Shown: positions 27,105 through 38,622 of the stretch, piece after piece
How positions within the stretch are numbered: the stretch's first letter is position 1
Layout: the number at the start of each line of letters is the position of its first letter
Assembly: GCF_003340495.1 (NCBI RefSeq)
Contig: NZ_QASA01000001.1
Coordinates: 2,666,001-2,730,000 of the forward strand
Direction of reading: 5' to 3'
DNA: 64,000 nt
DNA from: Adhaeribacter pallidiroseus
GTDB taxonomy: Bacteria; Bacteroidota; Bacteroidia; Cytophagales; Hymenobacteraceae
Program-made: the position numbers and the translations under genes
The notes under the pieces: model-generated
Database searches by the model: none
What the model saw: only the letters and a program-made list of their open reading frames with translations
Told to the model about the DNA's origin: nothing

Positions 27105-27875
27105 ATGAGTTTTTTGAAGCAGCTATTAACGCCTTTCGTGGAGTTTGAGGACGATCAGAAAAAAGTGCCGGCGCCGGAAAACACCCCACCGGCGCCAGTT
27201 GCTAAACCACCAGTTGTTAAACCAGCTGTACCAACGCCTGCTGCCACCCCGCCTCCGGTAAAACCAACAGCCCCGGTTGCAGATGTACCGGCACAACATC
27301 CTTTAATTAATAGCAATAATACCCCGGCAACGCCCCCAACGCCTACTTATGCGCCCGGTGGCACTATAGCTACACCGTTACCGGAACATGAGCAGTATTT
27401 TGAAAATTTGATAAATGAAGCAAACCTGAAACACCCCTTATTCCAAGGTACCGATTACAAAGAGTTTGTGGATAGCAAAGTAGATATTGACGATATTCAG
27501 GATGAAGCTTTGCGTTATAAAACAGCCTATAACGTATTGAAGAGCACTGGCCTTACCAAAGAAAAATTACTCTCGACGGGGCAGGAATATTTAAATTTAA
27601 TCGGCCGCGATCTTAATTCCTTTCAAAGCGCACACGCGCAACAATACCTGAAAGAAGTAAAACAAAAAGAACAGGTTATTCAGAAAAAAGCCGAAGAGCT
27701 GCAAACGTTAACCCAACGCATAAACGCTCTTAAAGCGGAGATAAACCAAATTACCCAAGATATAAACCGGACGAAAGACCAGCTCAACGTTACTAAAAAC
27801 TCCTTTCTGCTAGCCGGAGAAAACAAGCAAAAAGAAATTGAAACGGAATTACAGAAGATAGCCCAGTATTTTTAA
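27105..27875 (+). CDS. Pro-rich coiled-coil protein of the TerY/PP2C/kinase cluster
   Basis: 256 residues. Residues ~20-105 are a low-complexity Pro/Ala/Val/Thr region (PPAPVAKPPVVKPAVPTPAA-type), ~110-180 a helical domain (HEQYFENLINEANLKHPLFQG), and ~185-250 a strong coiled coil (VIQKKAEELQTLTQRINALK). No signal peptide or membrane segment. The gene starts 10 nt after the ASKHA gene and ends the cluster. The layout suggests an adaptor with a flexible linker. No family is recognised; the helical domain recalls toxic-anion-resistance-type helices but that is only an impression. Confidence 0.6.
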   Translation: MSFLKQLLTPFVEFEDDQKKVPAPENTPPAPVAKPPVVKPAVPTPAATPPPVKPTAPVADVPAQHPLINSNNTPATPPTPTYAPGGTIATPLPEHEQYFENLINEANLKHPLFQGTDYKEFVDSKVDIDDIQDEALRYKTAYNVLKSTGLTKEKLLSTGQEYLNLIGRDLNSFQSAHAQQYLKEVKQKEQVIQKKAEELQTLTQRINALKAEINQITQDINRTKDQLNVTKNSFLLAGENKQKEIETELQKIAQYF

Positions 27876-28237
27876 TACTTATAATTTTTTAAATTTTTAC
27901 TGCCTTAAACGGTTTTGCGGGAGTAATAATCTTATGCCAAATAGTAAGTAGATTTTCCCAAAATAACTATTGGTTATGAAGTTCTTTGGCGTTGGTTCCC
28001 GTATAAAATCTTATTCTTACTTTTCCTCATTCTTTAACAAGATGAGTCAGAAAAGCCAAAGCTACAAGCCACTGATACTCGTTTAGCTGTGGAGCGCCAG
28101 AGCATGGAGACGGAAACTGGCTCTAAAGAGAGGCTGGGAAAAGTAGTAAACTCCCCTTCTGTGGCAGCAATTATTTACTATCCAGTATAATTAGCTTTTT
28201 TATTTTCGATCCAGTATAGCAATAGGAATGATAAATT
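27876..28237. other. Convergent intergenic interval
   Basis: 362 nt between converging genes. It starts with an AT palindromic word (ATTTTTTAAATTTTTACTG) just after the stop codon. No terminator hairpin or gene could be supported. Confidence 0.35.
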
Positions 28238-29392
28238 TTAAAAAACAGCACTTTTGGTAGTGGCGCGTCCTAGGCCAAACTGATCGCCGGCTTTTACCAC
28301 TTGGTTGTTTATGAAATGCACTTCCACCATTTTCTCGCTAGCTACATTATTGTAATTTTCGTCTTGCAGAATAAACAAGGTCTTGCGGGTTTTCACGTCG
28401 ATTACTTCGCCGCTGGATGGATAAGCGTATTTACCATCCAGGCTGAAAGTGATCCAACCGGGCATATCTTGTAAAGGAATAGTGGTAAGTTGTTGGTAAG
28501 GTGGGGTAGCGTTAAAAACGTGCATCCGCATGTTAAAGCCGTCGGCGAGCCACACTTCTTTTTCGTCGGGGGTTAAACCAATGCCGTGACTGGGATTGCC
28601 GTGCCGCCGCACCGGGCCTTTGTTCCAGCCTTCTACTACTTTTCGTTCGAGTAATTTGCCAGTTTTCAGGTCGCCTACTTCAAAGCCCAGCAAACTATCT
28701 ACGGTAACAAACGCTAAAGTTTCGGTGCTGTTAATAGTAAACGGCCGGATGCCAGCGCCAAACGGACCTACTTTTTTCACGATGGTGTGGGTTTTAGTAT
28801 CTGCCACGTGCAGCAAGGGCGAGGCAATATCGGCCAGGTACGCATACTTGCCCGACGGTCCGTAGATTGTGTTATGGGCCCGGCCCACTACTTCTATTTT
28901 CTTAAGAATATTTCCCGTTTCACAATCTACCACGTTCCAGAAAGTATTTTCCAACGAGGGCAGGTACATGGTTTTACCATCCGGCGAAATAGCCATGCGG
29001 TCGGCGCCACCCACAAAAGGTTTTTCCCACACTATTTTATCGGTAGTTAAATCAATGCGCTGCACCGATTGCAGGGTGCTCACGTAAATGCTGTGGAGCG
29101 GCACACTCACGGCAACCCCTTTTACATTGGCCGGTTGGCCGTTCTCGCGTAAGCCCCGGGTTTTAATCCGTTTTACAAATTGGTGATTATTATTTATATC
29201 AAATACCAAAATACCATGGCCTCCGTAACCCAAATAATCCCGGATACCCGGCACAGCAACGTACAAAAAACGCCCGTTACCCGGTGCCTTGTTATTTATT
29301 ACCGAACTAAGTTCTGCTTTAGGCGCCCAGGAGATAAGAACCAAAAGAAGTAATCCGCTGAGCCATCTGGTTACGGGTTTTGTTGCTTTCAT
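28238..29392 (-). CDS. Exported YncE-like beta-propeller protein
   Basis: 384 residues with an N-terminal signal peptide (MKATKPVTRWLSGLLLLVLI, then Ala-rich cleavage region). Propeller-type blades recur: RFLYVAVPGIRDYLGYGG, DRMAISPDGKTMYLPSLENT, GPSGKYAYLADIASP, GLTPDEKEVWLADGFN, FSLDGKYAYPSSGEVID. This matches YVTN/YncE-like periplasmic propellers. No catalytic residues are evident, so binding or scaffold function is likely. Single gene on the minus strand. Confidence 0.75.
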   Translation of the reverse strand: MKATKPVTRWLSGLLLLVLISWAPKAELSSVINNKAPGNGRFLYVAVPGIRDYLGYGGHGILVFDINNNHQFVKRIKTRGLRENGQPANVKGVAVSVPLHSIYVSTLQSVQRIDLTTDKIVWEKPFVGGADRMAISPDGKTMYLPSLENTFWNVVDCETGNILKKIEVVGRAHNTIYGPSGKYAYLADIASPLLHVADTKTHTIVKKVGPFGAGIRPFTINSTETLAFVTVDSLLGFEVGDLKTGKLLERKVVEGWNKGPVRRHGNPSHGIGLTPDEKEVWLADGFNMRMHVFNATPPYQQLTTIPLQDMPGWITFSLDGKYAYPSSGEVIDVKTRKTLFILQDENYNNVASEKMVEVHFINNQVVKAGDQFGLGRATTKSAVF

Positions 29393-29569
29393 ATCTTACA
29401 GGTGTTTAATATTCTTTAGATCTGAAATGTAATAAATTAACCGCTTTACTGCCAGTTAAATATCGGGTAATCTGTTGCACCTTGTTGTTAACTAGTTTTT
29501 TTAAATTTTTTTATGGGTGATGCCAAAGCCAGGAGAATTGCTTATAATTACTAATCTATAGCGTGGCTT

Positions 29570-30433
29570 ATGCATTTCAAGTTTGTTGCGTCTAACCGGT
29601 TTCGGGTAGCTCCTCATTGCCCTTGTGGTAAAAATAACCGGGACGGCAAGTTCTCTCCTATTATTCTGGACGGAATACCTGATCCGACGTTTGGGCATTG
29701 CCACAGCTGCGGGCAAAGTTTTTTTCCAAACGCTGCTGCCAAGGAAAATTTAGCCGGTCCGGTTCTTATTTCCGCCTCCCCAAAACTCGCCCGCACAATT
29801 GCCACGGGTTTAGTAAAGCAAACGCTAAAAAGTTATCACCACAACAATTTTGCACTTTGGCTGCAAGCCAGGTATCCTACTACCGCCGATTATTTGTTGC
29901 AGTATTTTTCGATTGGTACTACCAAAGCCGGAGGCACCATTTTTTGGTACCAGGATAAAGCCGGAAATTATCGAAAACCCAAGCGTATTTACTATAAACC
30001 CGATGGCCACCGCGTAAAAGCCAGCGAAGACGAAGCTAAAAGCAAACCGAGTCCTTTAGTATTCACGAACCAGGCCGGTTACGAATATTGCTTGTTCGGC
30101 GAATTTCAGTTAGCGCAGTACCCCGCCACCGCTAAAATAGTCATGGTCGAAAGTGAAAAATCGGCCCTGATCGGGCACGTGCATTTCCCGGATTTTATTT
30201 GGTTAGCTACAGGTGGGGCCGTCAGTTTAAAAAAAGAACGCGCGGCGGTATTACAAGGCCGTAAAGTGTTGATAATACCGGATATGCACCAAACCGGCCG
30301 GGATGGAGCTTTGCGGATGCAAGTTATTTTAAAATCCGTAGGGGCCCGCACCCGCATCATAGACATGGACAAAGACCGGCAAGACGGCGACGATATTGCC
30401 GATATTTTGATCAGGCGCGCCGAAATCCGGTAA
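29570..30433 (+). CDS. DUF6371-type zinc-finger/toprim protein
   Basis: 287 residues. The N-terminus has a primase-like zinc-binding pattern, CPCGKNNRDGKFSP then CHSCGQSFFP (Cys near 18, 20, 42 and 45). The C-terminal ~110 residues read as a toprim-like domain: KIVMVESEKSALIGH, then VLIIPDMHQTGRDGALRM with acidic metal ligands, then DGDDIADILI. DUF6371 proteins in Bacteroidota are usually linked to mobile elements and primase/helicase functions. Here no transfer, helicase or integrase gene is adjacent. Probable nucleic-acid-binding cytosolic protein; activity not shown. Confidence 0.72.
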   Translation: MHFKFVASNRFRVAPHCPCGKNNRDGKFSPIILDGIPDPTFGHCHSCGQSFFPNAAAKENLAGPVLISASPKLARTIATGLVKQTLKSYHHNNFALWLQARYPTTADYLLQYFSIGTTKAGGTIFWYQDKAGNYRKPKRIYYKPDGHRVKASEDEAKSKPSPLVFTNQAGYEYCLFGEFQLAQYPATAKIVMVESEKSALIGHVHFPDFIWLATGGAVSLKKERAAVLQGRKVLIIPDMHQTGRDGALRMQVILKSVGARTRIIDMDKDRQDGDDIADILIRRAEIR

Positions 30434-31147
30434 GCAGCCGATTACTCGCTTACCGTGTTTTTCTCTCGACATTAATATAATAAGCTTTCCCAATTCCACC
30501 AGCCTGCTTCTGTCTACAGGTATGATAGAGAACAAGCGGTATCTGGCGAAAGAAACAAAGCTAAACGGGTTTATAATCCGAATAGCTTCTGGTATGGCTC
30601 TAGGTCAACAAATAGTCTATCTGGTACAAACCAACAGTCTTTGGGATTACCGGTAAATAAAACCAGTTTCCGGCGTTAATTTCCGCTTAGGCCTATCAGG
30701 CAATTTCATTCTCCTGGCTACCTGGTTTTAATTGTCCCTCTAAAAAATTCATTTACAACTAAATCTCTACTAATTCTATAGATAATATTTTGTATTTAGA
30801 TCTAATTTTTATCTTTGCCTCCTAAACTTTCAAAACATTGCTTTTAACCAGCGAGTCCCTAACCAGAAATTACAATAGTGCCTGCTTAAACAGTATTATC
30901 ACAAGCATATTAGCCGACCAAAAAGAACAGGATACGAGAAAAAGAACCAGCTTCAACCCCAAAAAAGAAAAAATTTAAAAATTCTCACTTTTTAACTAAT
31001 CACTATGCGCTAATCTTACTTCCACTCTCAGAACCGACAAGTTTCCTTATTGGTTTAGTCAGGTAAAAAGCAGTTCGTATCGCTAATTACTGCTGCATTT
31101 TCCCGCCTTTGTTTATACGTGCATCACCAACTAAACTTTTTAAATGT
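30434..31147 (+). promoter_or_regulatory. Promoter and long leader of the susC-susD-sulfatase operon
   Basis: A textbook Bacteroidota promoter: -33 TTTTG at 30788-30792, 17-nt spacer, -7 element TATCTTTG at 30810-30817 (exact TAnnTTTG). Transcription would start near 30824, leaving a ~320-nt leader before the susC ATG. No antiterminator hairpin or ORF could be supported in the leader, which contains AAAAATTTAAAAATT near 30968. The rest of the interval is featureless. Confidence 0.65.
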
Positions 31148-34100
31148 ATGAAAAAATATAGCTTTACTAAGCTATCCATTCTCCGGAAAACCGGACAACT
31201 CTCGTCGTTGGCAATATTAATGCTGGCCATGAGTTCCGAAGTAAGGGCATTTTCCTTTGTAAAATCTCCTATCAGGGTAATAATCAATTCACCGGACCAA
31301 CTAATTACAGGCAAAGTAACCGGCGATAAAGGAGAAGAACTACCGGGCGTCAGCGTACGGGTGAAAGGAAGCCAGCAGGGAACTACAACCTCGCCCACCG
31401 GCGAATTTGAATTATCGGTGCCGGAAAACAGCGTGCTGGTTTTTTCTTTTATCGGGTACAAAACGTTGGAAGTACCTGCTGCCCAAGGCCAGCTAATTGT
31501 AAAATTACTGCCCGACCAGGAACAACTGAACGAAGTGGTAGTGGTGGGTTATGGCTCCCAGAAAAAAGTAAACGTAACGGGTTCGGTAACCAGTTTAGAC
31601 CAAAAAGTACTAGCTAACCGGCCAATCACCAACTCTACGCAAGCATTGCAAAATTTACCCGGGGTATTCACGAACCAAACCAAAGGGCGGCCCGGTGCCG
31701 ATGCCGCTACCATCCGCATCCGGGGCGTAGGTACTTTAAATAACAGCAATCCGCTGGTATTGGTGGATGGCGTAGAGTTTCCGTTGGGCGATGTAAACCC
31801 GAATGATATTGAAAGCATTACGGTGCTGAAAGATGCGGCTTCGGCGGCTATTTACGGAAACCGCGCCGCGAACGGCGTTATTCTGGTAAAAACCAAAAGC
31901 GGCCAAAAAGGTACTTTCCGGGTGGATTATAACTTTTACGTGGGGAAACAAAAAGCCACCCAGTTCCCCGACGTAGTAACCAATTCCATCGAGTATATGG
32001 AAGGCAAAAACCGGGCTTTGGCTAACGAAGGCAAACCGGCCGAAAGTACGCCCGCTCTGCTGGAAGAATACCGCAACGGCACCGACCCGTACATTTACCC
32101 CAACACCAACTGGTTTGATTTGATGTTTCGCTCCGCTCCCATCCAGGAACACAACCTACGGCTTTCCGGTGGCAGTGAAAAAACCGCCTTTTCGGTTTCG
32201 TTAGGCTATTTAAACCAGCAAGGCATTCTGATCCAGACTTCGGGCAAACGGTATTCTTTAAACACGAATGTTTCCGCGGACATCAGCAAAAAAGTAAAAA
32301 TTGGCGCCAGTTTAATTGGTAATTTCTGGATAAACCAAGAAAGTGCTTACAGCGCCGACGAAGGCAACGGCGAAGGCGGCTTAATGGGTTTAATTTACCG
32401 CGGTTTACCCATGCAAACGCCGTACGCCCCAAATGGCACTTACGCTGACCAGTGGATTCGGGTACCCGGCCATAACTTTTTCCGGAACCCGGTAGCTCTA
32501 TCCAAAGAAGGTTTCCGGAAAAATAACCAATACCGCACCTTGGCCAATTTGTTTCTGGAATACCAATTACCATTTAACATTCGCTACAAAACCACCATAG
32601 CCACTAATATTTTATTTGGCGTAGAAAAATACTCCTATCCGCAAATAAATTTGACTAATCCTAAAACCGGTGTCATCAGCCCAATTGGTAATACTCCTTT
32701 GCGCGGCATCCGGCAGATTAGCCAGAACAACATTAACTTAACCAATTTCCATACTTTAAATTGGGAGCAAACCTTTAACCAACATACCCTTACTGCCTTG
32801 GCTGGCTTTAGCGTCGAAAAGTTTAACGATGGCAATTTCTCGGCTTATAACCAAGGGTATTTAGGCAACGATTTAACCGAATTAAACGCCGGCAGCACCG
32901 CACCGCAGGTAACCGGCACCTCGGGCCAATCGAGACTGCTTTCCTATTTTGGCCGCATTAATTACAACTACGCCGAAAAGTATTTACTGGAAGCCAACTT
33001 CCGCTACGATGGCTCCTCGCGGTTTGCGCCCGGTAACCGCTGGGGATTTTTTCCGTCGTTCTCGGCGGGCTGGCGTTTGAGCGAAGAAGAATTTTTAAAA
33101 AATAACCCCTTTGTGAGTAATTTAAAACTGCGCGGCTCTTACGGTCGTTTGGGTAATCAGTTAATTCCCTTATTCAGCTACGTCGATGCTATTTCTTTAG
33201 GTCAGGGCTATAACTTTAACAATACCCTGGTGAGCGGCGCCGCTATTACTCAACTCAGCGACCCTAACATTACCTGGGAAACCACCACCATGCTGGACTT
33301 TGGCTTAGAAGGCGGCTTTTTTGAAAACCGCTTATCTTTTGAAATAGATTGGTTCGATAAAAAAACTTCCAACATTTTACGACAGGTGGCTATTCCGGCC
33401 CAAGTCGGCAATTTGGATGGACCTTTTCGGAATATTGGCGCGGTAACCAACCAAGGCGTGGAAGTAAATATAGGTTTTCGGAATTCCATTCAGCAATTCC
33501 GGTACAGTGTGGATGCGAACGTAACTTTTTTAAAAAATGAAGTAACGGATCTGGATGGCCAGGTGTATTACAACGGCAATACCATTACGCAGGAAGGCTC
33601 CGCCATCAGTGCTTTTTATGGCTTAGAAGCCGAAGGCATCTTCCAGAATAAAGATGAAATCCAGAACCACGCTTTTCAGAACGCCGGCACCCAGCCCGGC
33701 GATTTAAAATACCGCGACATCGATGGCAATAAAGTCATCGACAACAACGACCGGGTAGTGATTGGCAACAGCATTCCGCAATATACCTACGGCTTTAATT
33801 TAAGTGCCAGGTACAAAGACTTGGAGCTGAGCGCCATTTTTCAAGGTTTGGCCAACGTGGACACCTATTTAACCGGTAACCTGGCCCAGCCCTATAAAAA
33901 CGGCGCCGGCGTTACCCGGGAATGGCTCACCAATTCCTGGACGCCGGAAAACCCCACCGCGAAACTGCCGCGCTTAACTACTTCCAACGGGTATCCGCAA
34001 AATTATCTTACTTCCAGTTTCTGGATCAAAGATGCTTCTTATTTACGGTTAAAAAATATTCAGCTCAGTTACAATTTGCCGAAAACTTTGTATACCAAAG

Positions 34101-34258
34101 GGGGCATTACTCAATTTAAGTTATTTGTAAACGCCCAGAACTACGTAACCTTTACCCAATTTAAATTCAGCGATCCGGAAAGAAATTTAACCCGCGGTGA
34201 TTTAATTGAATACCCGAATGCCAAAAGTTTCACGGCCGGTTTAAATGTTTCGTTTTAA
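31148..34258 (+). CDS. SusC/RagA-type TonB-dependent outer-membrane transporter
   Basis: 1036 residues from the ATG at 31148; an in-frame upstream TTG at 31109 would add 13 non-signal residues and is rejected. A long N-terminal leader (MKKYSFTKLSILRK) with a hydrophobic stretch is followed by the carboxypeptidase-regulatory-like domain (ITGKVTGDKGEELPGVSVRV), the plug beginning NEVVVVGYGSQKKVNVTGSV, and a ~800-residue barrel ending in an aromatic residue (AGLNVSF). It imports large oligosaccharides with the SusD lipoprotein encoded 13 nt downstream. No STN signalling domain is visible. Confidence 0.95.
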   Translation: MKKYSFTKLSILRKTGQLSSLAILMLAMSSEVRAFSFVKSPIRVIINSPDQLITGKVTGDKGEELPGVSVRVKGSQQGTTTSPTGEFELSVPENSVLVFSFIGYKTLEVPAAQGQLIVKLLPDQEQLNEVVVVGYGSQKKVNVTGSVTSLDQKVLANRPITNSTQALQNLPGVFTNQTKGRPGADAATIRIRGVGTLNNSNPLVLVDGVEFPLGDVNPNDIESITVLKDAASAAIYGNRAANGVILVKTKSGQKGTFRVDYNFYVGKQKATQFPDVVTNSIEYMEGKNRALANEGKPAESTPALLEEYRNGTDPYIYPNTNWFDLMFRSAPIQEHNLRLSGGSEKTAFSVSLGYLNQQGILIQTSGKRYSLNTNVSADISKKVKIGASLIGNFWINQESAYSADEGNGEGGLMGLIYRGLPMQTPYAPNGTYADQWIRVPGHNFFRNPVALSKEGFRKNNQYRTLANLFLEYQLPFNIRYKTTIATNILFGVEKYSYPQINLTNPKTGVISPIGNTPLRGIRQISQNNINLTNFHTLNWEQTFNQHTLTALAGFSVEKFNDGNFSAYNQGYLGNDLTELNAGSTAPQVTGTSGQSRLLSYFGRINYNYAEKYLLEANFRYDGSSRFAPGNRWGFFPSFSAGWRLSEEEFLKNNPFVSNLKLRGSYGRLGNQLIPLFSYVDAISLGQGYNFNNTLVSGAAITQLSDPNITWETTTMLDFGLEGGFFENRLSFEIDWFDKKTSNILRQVAIPAQVGNLDGPFRNIGAVTNQGVEVNIGFRNSIQQFRYSVDANVTFLKNEVTDLDGQVYYNGNTITQEGSAISAFYGLEAEGIFQNKDEIQNHAFQNAGTQPGDLKYRDIDGNKVIDNNDRVVIGNSIPQYTYGFNLSARYKDLELSAIFQGLANVDTYLTGNLAQPYKNGAGVTREWLTNSWTPENPTAKLPRLTTSNGYPQNYLTSSFWIKDASYLRLKNIQLSYNLPKTLYTKGGITQFKLFVNAQNYVTFTQFKFSDPERNLTRGDLIEYPNAKSFTAGLNVSF

Positions 34259-34271
34259 TTACTTCGACCTC

Positions 34272-35804
34272 ATGAAAAAATTTATTTTTTATACCCTTGT
34301 CTTATTTTGTTTCAGCAGCTGCCAGGATTCGTTTCTGGACGTAACGCCGACCGATAGGTTTACCCAAGAAACTTACTGGAACACCAAAGAACAAGCCGAA
34401 GCGGCTTTAAATGCTACCTACGCCGTTATTGTAAATACCAATTCATTGTACTCGGCCGGTAATACCGTTTACCTCGATGCCCTTACGCCCAACACCTACC
34501 AGTATAACCGCGACGAAAACATTATTTCGCGGGGCTTACACAATGCCGCTACAAGTATATTTAATACCACCTGGAACACCAGCTACCTGGGCATTGGCCG
34601 GGCCAATAATTTACTGGCCAATATCGATAAAGTAGCCATGGATGAGGTGCTGAAAAACCGGTACAAAGCCGAGGCTAAATTTTTGCGGGCTTTGTTTTAC
34701 TTTCCGTTGTGGAATTTATACGGCGGCGCTCCTTTAATAACCGAAGCCACCAATTACGAAACCCAGGCTACTTTACCCCGGAACTCCGGAGAGGAAGTAC
34801 TGGCCCAAATTTTAAAAGATTTAGACGAAGCGGCGGCTGGGGATGTGTTACCTCTTACTTACACCGGCGCCGATAAAGGCCGGGTAACCCGCGGTGCGGT
34901 TTACGCTTTTAAAGCCCGCATGTTATTGTACGCCAGCCGCTGGGAAGAAGCCGCGGTAGCCGCCAAAAAGGTAATTGATTTAAATACTTATTCGCTATTC
35001 CCGAACTACCGGGCTTTGTTTTACCTCGAGAACGAAGGCAACACCGAAGTTGTCTTTGATGCGCAGTACAAGTTTCCGGAGTTTACCCATTCTTTAGACG
35101 TGAGTTTAGATCAGCAATTAGGCTCGGCGCCTTTACCCGGCCTGGTAGACGATTATTACGCTACCGATGGTTTGCCCATTGCCAGCTCCACCGTGTACAA
35201 TCCGGCTAAGCCGTTTGAAAACCGCGACCCGCGCTTACAAGCTACCGTAATTATTCCGGGTACTACTTTTAAAGGCGCTCCCGTTACGGACATTCAGTAC
35301 CCCAGCACTGGTTACGGACTAAAGAAGTACACTATTTTTAAGGATAGCGAAAAGCCAACCATTGTACCCACCAGTAATACCTCGGAGTTAAACTTTATTA
35401 TCTTGCGCTACGCCGATGTATTGCTCATGTACGCCGAAGCTCAAAACGAAGCTTTTGGTCCGGAATCCGGTGCCGATAAAAATTTAACCGTAGCCCAAGC
35501 GGTAAATTTAGTACGGCAACGGGTTCAAATGCCTGCTCTTCCAGCTGGCTTGTCGCCAGAGCAAATGCGGGCCGAAATCCGGCACGAACGTCGGGTAGAA
35601 CTGGCGGCCGAAGGTTTGTATTATTACGACATTCGACGTTGGAAAATTGCCGAACAAGTCTTAAACACCGACGTGTACAACAACAAAGGTGGCCGGATTG
35701 ATAACCGGATGTTCAACGCCGGGCGTGATTATTTATGGCCCATCCCCTCCATTGCTATTCAGAATAACCCGGCTTTAAAGCAAAACCCGGGTTACGGTAA
35801 TTAA
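34272..35804 (+). CDS. SusD/RagB-family surface glycan-binding lipoprotein
   Basis: 510 residues from the ATG at 34272; upstream in-frame codons would precede the signal sequence. Lipobox FSSC places the lipid Cys at about residue 17. Family features: TPTDRFTQETYWNTKEQAEAAL, tetratricopeptide-like helices (YKAEAKFLRALFYFPLWNLYGG), and the C-terminal signature RHERRVELAAEGLYYYDIRRW and WPIPSIAIQNNPALKQNPGY. It forms a lid on the SusC barrel and captures glycan. The sulfatase follows by 22 nt. Confidence 0.95.
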   Translation: MKKFIFYTLVLFCFSSCQDSFLDVTPTDRFTQETYWNTKEQAEAALNATYAVIVNTNSLYSAGNTVYLDALTPNTYQYNRDENIISRGLHNAATSIFNTTWNTSYLGIGRANNLLANIDKVAMDEVLKNRYKAEAKFLRALFYFPLWNLYGGAPLITEATNYETQATLPRNSGEEVLAQILKDLDEAAAGDVLPLTYTGADKGRVTRGAVYAFKARMLLYASRWEEAAVAAKKVIDLNTYSLFPNYRALFYLENEGNTEVVFDAQYKFPEFTHSLDVSLDQQLGSAPLPGLVDDYYATDGLPIASSTVYNPAKPFENRDPRLQATVIIPGTTFKGAPVTDIQYPSTGYGLKKYTIFKDSEKPTIVPTSNTSELNFIILRYADVLLMYAEAQNEAFGPESGADKNLTVAQAVNLVRQRVQMPALPAGLSPEQMRAEIRHERRVELAAEGLYYYDIRRWKIAEQVLNTDVYNNKGGRIDNRMFNAGRDYLWPIPSIAIQNNPALKQNPGYGN

Positions 35805-35826
35805 TCTTTTTTTTTAAATTTTTACT

Positions 35827-37248
<1,422 letters not shown>

Positions 37249-37340
37249 AGTTTGTCTCCTGCGCATTATCGATAAAAATGTTTTTCTTTGAGGTGCCCTA
37301 AGGTTAGAATTTTTTAAATTTTTTGCATGTGCAGTACTTA

Positions 37341-37365
37341 CTGGGAGCCTATTTCCGGCTCCCAG
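37341..37365. terminator. Hairpin terminator between convergent genes
   Basis: CTGGGAGCC (37341-37349) and GGCTCCCAG (37357-37365) form a perfect 9-bp stem with a 7-nt loop. It lies between the plus-strand sulfatase and the minus-strand oxidoreductase. Flanking T-rich sequence is modest, so its strength in either direction is uncertain. Confidence 0.65.
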
Positions 37366-37400
37366 TCATATTTCTCCTCAAACCATCGTCATTGATCCCG

Positions 37401-38351
37401 CTACGGTACCAGCACAATTTTACCGGTAGTATGGTGGGTTTGAATCTGATTGAAAGCTTCTACGGTTTGATCTAAAGTAAACGTTTCGCTCACGTGTACG
37501 CGCAGTTTTCCGGCATTTGTTAATTCCCGCAAGTGCTCCAGTTGCGAGCTGTTGGGTTCCACGAAAACGTATTGAAAATGGATAGCCGGGTTCAGGCCTT
37601 CGCCGTGGTGCAGAATGGAAACCAGCTTACCCGCGGGTTTCAGGGCTGGTAAGCTTTGCTGCAAGGTGTCACCGCTGGCGCAGTCGAAAATTAAGTCTAC
37701 TCCTTTCGGCATTATTTCTTTTACCATCACCCCGATATTGCCTTGCTGATAATCCAGGGTAAAATCGGCGCCGAGTTGTTGCATGTAGTCGTGGTTTTTG
37801 GCACTGGCCACCCCAATTACACGGGCACCTTTGGCTTTAGCCAATTGAATACCCAAACTGCCTACTCCACCTGAAGCACCCAATATTAAAACAGTTTGGT
37901 CCGCCTGCAAATTACCCGCCTCGTACATGCTTTGATACGCCGTAAGCCCTACCAACGGAATACCCGCCGCTTCTTCAAACGAAACGGTTTCGGGCTTGTG
38001 CGCCAGGTAACTCTCCGGAATAACAATATACTCGGCAAAAGTGCCGTATTGCACCAAGGGCCGCCGGGCATACGCATATACTGCATCCCCCACAGCAAAC
38101 CGCCGAGCACTAAAACCCCGGTCTGCCACAACACCCGCCATGTCCCAGCCCGGGATTATCGGAAACCTGTACGGCAAATAATTTTTTAAAAAACCTTCCC
38201 GCACCGCTGCATCCACGGGGTTTACACCGGCCGCTTTTATTTTTACAAGTACTTCGCTTTCTTTTAACTCAGGTATAGTTATGGAACGAATCTGAATTTT
38301 ATCTGCTCCGCCAAACTCTTCGTAAACCGCCGCTTTCATTTCTTTTTCCAT
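37401..38351 (-). CDS. Quinone oxidoreductase-like medium-chain dehydrogenase
   Basis: 316 residues. A GroES-like N-terminal domain (VKIKAAGVNPVDAAVREG, then PIIPGWDMAGVV) is followed by a nucleotide-binding Rossmann domain (TVLILGASGGVGSLGIQLAKAKGARVIGVAS) typical of zeta-crystallin/QOR-type NADPH oxidoreductases. The zinc-binding Cys/His of alcohol dehydrogenases are absent, consistent with the QOR branch. Cytosolic, monocistronic. The start at 38351 (MEKEMKAAV) could instead be the Met at 38339. Substrate unknown. Confidence 0.88.
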   Translation of the reverse strand: MEKEMKAAVYEEFGGADKIQIRSITIPELKESEVLVKIKAAGVNPVDAAVREGFLKNYLPYRFPIIPGWDMAGVVADRGFSARRFAVGDAVYAYARRPLVQYGTFAEYIVIPESYLAHKPETVSFEEAAGIPLVGLTAYQSMYEAGNLQADQTVLILGASGGVGSLGIQLAKAKGARVIGVASAKNHDYMQQLGADFTLDYQQGNIGVMVKEIMPKGVDLIFDCASGDTLQQSLPALKPAGKLVSILHHGEGLNPAIHFQYVFVEPNSSQLEHLRELTNAGKLRVHVSETFTLDQTVEAFNQIQTHHTTGKIVLVP

Positions 38352-38622
38352 GGAGGTAAGGTATTAGGTATATAGGACTTATACCTGGATTTATGGAAGG
38401 AGGTTGAGCTGGTAAAAATTCAATATATTATTTAACTTCTGATAGAGCATATTTTATATTAAACAATTAAGTACTCAAAAGCTATATATAATAAGTTTTA
38501 TAAGCTATTTCATATAGTTTTATTACTGAAATTCTCAGGCATTGCATCCCAAGTCCTACCTAGTAGAACCCTTCCATTAGCTTTTATATTAGAGCCACCA
38601 AAGTTTTAAAAACTTAATTTAT

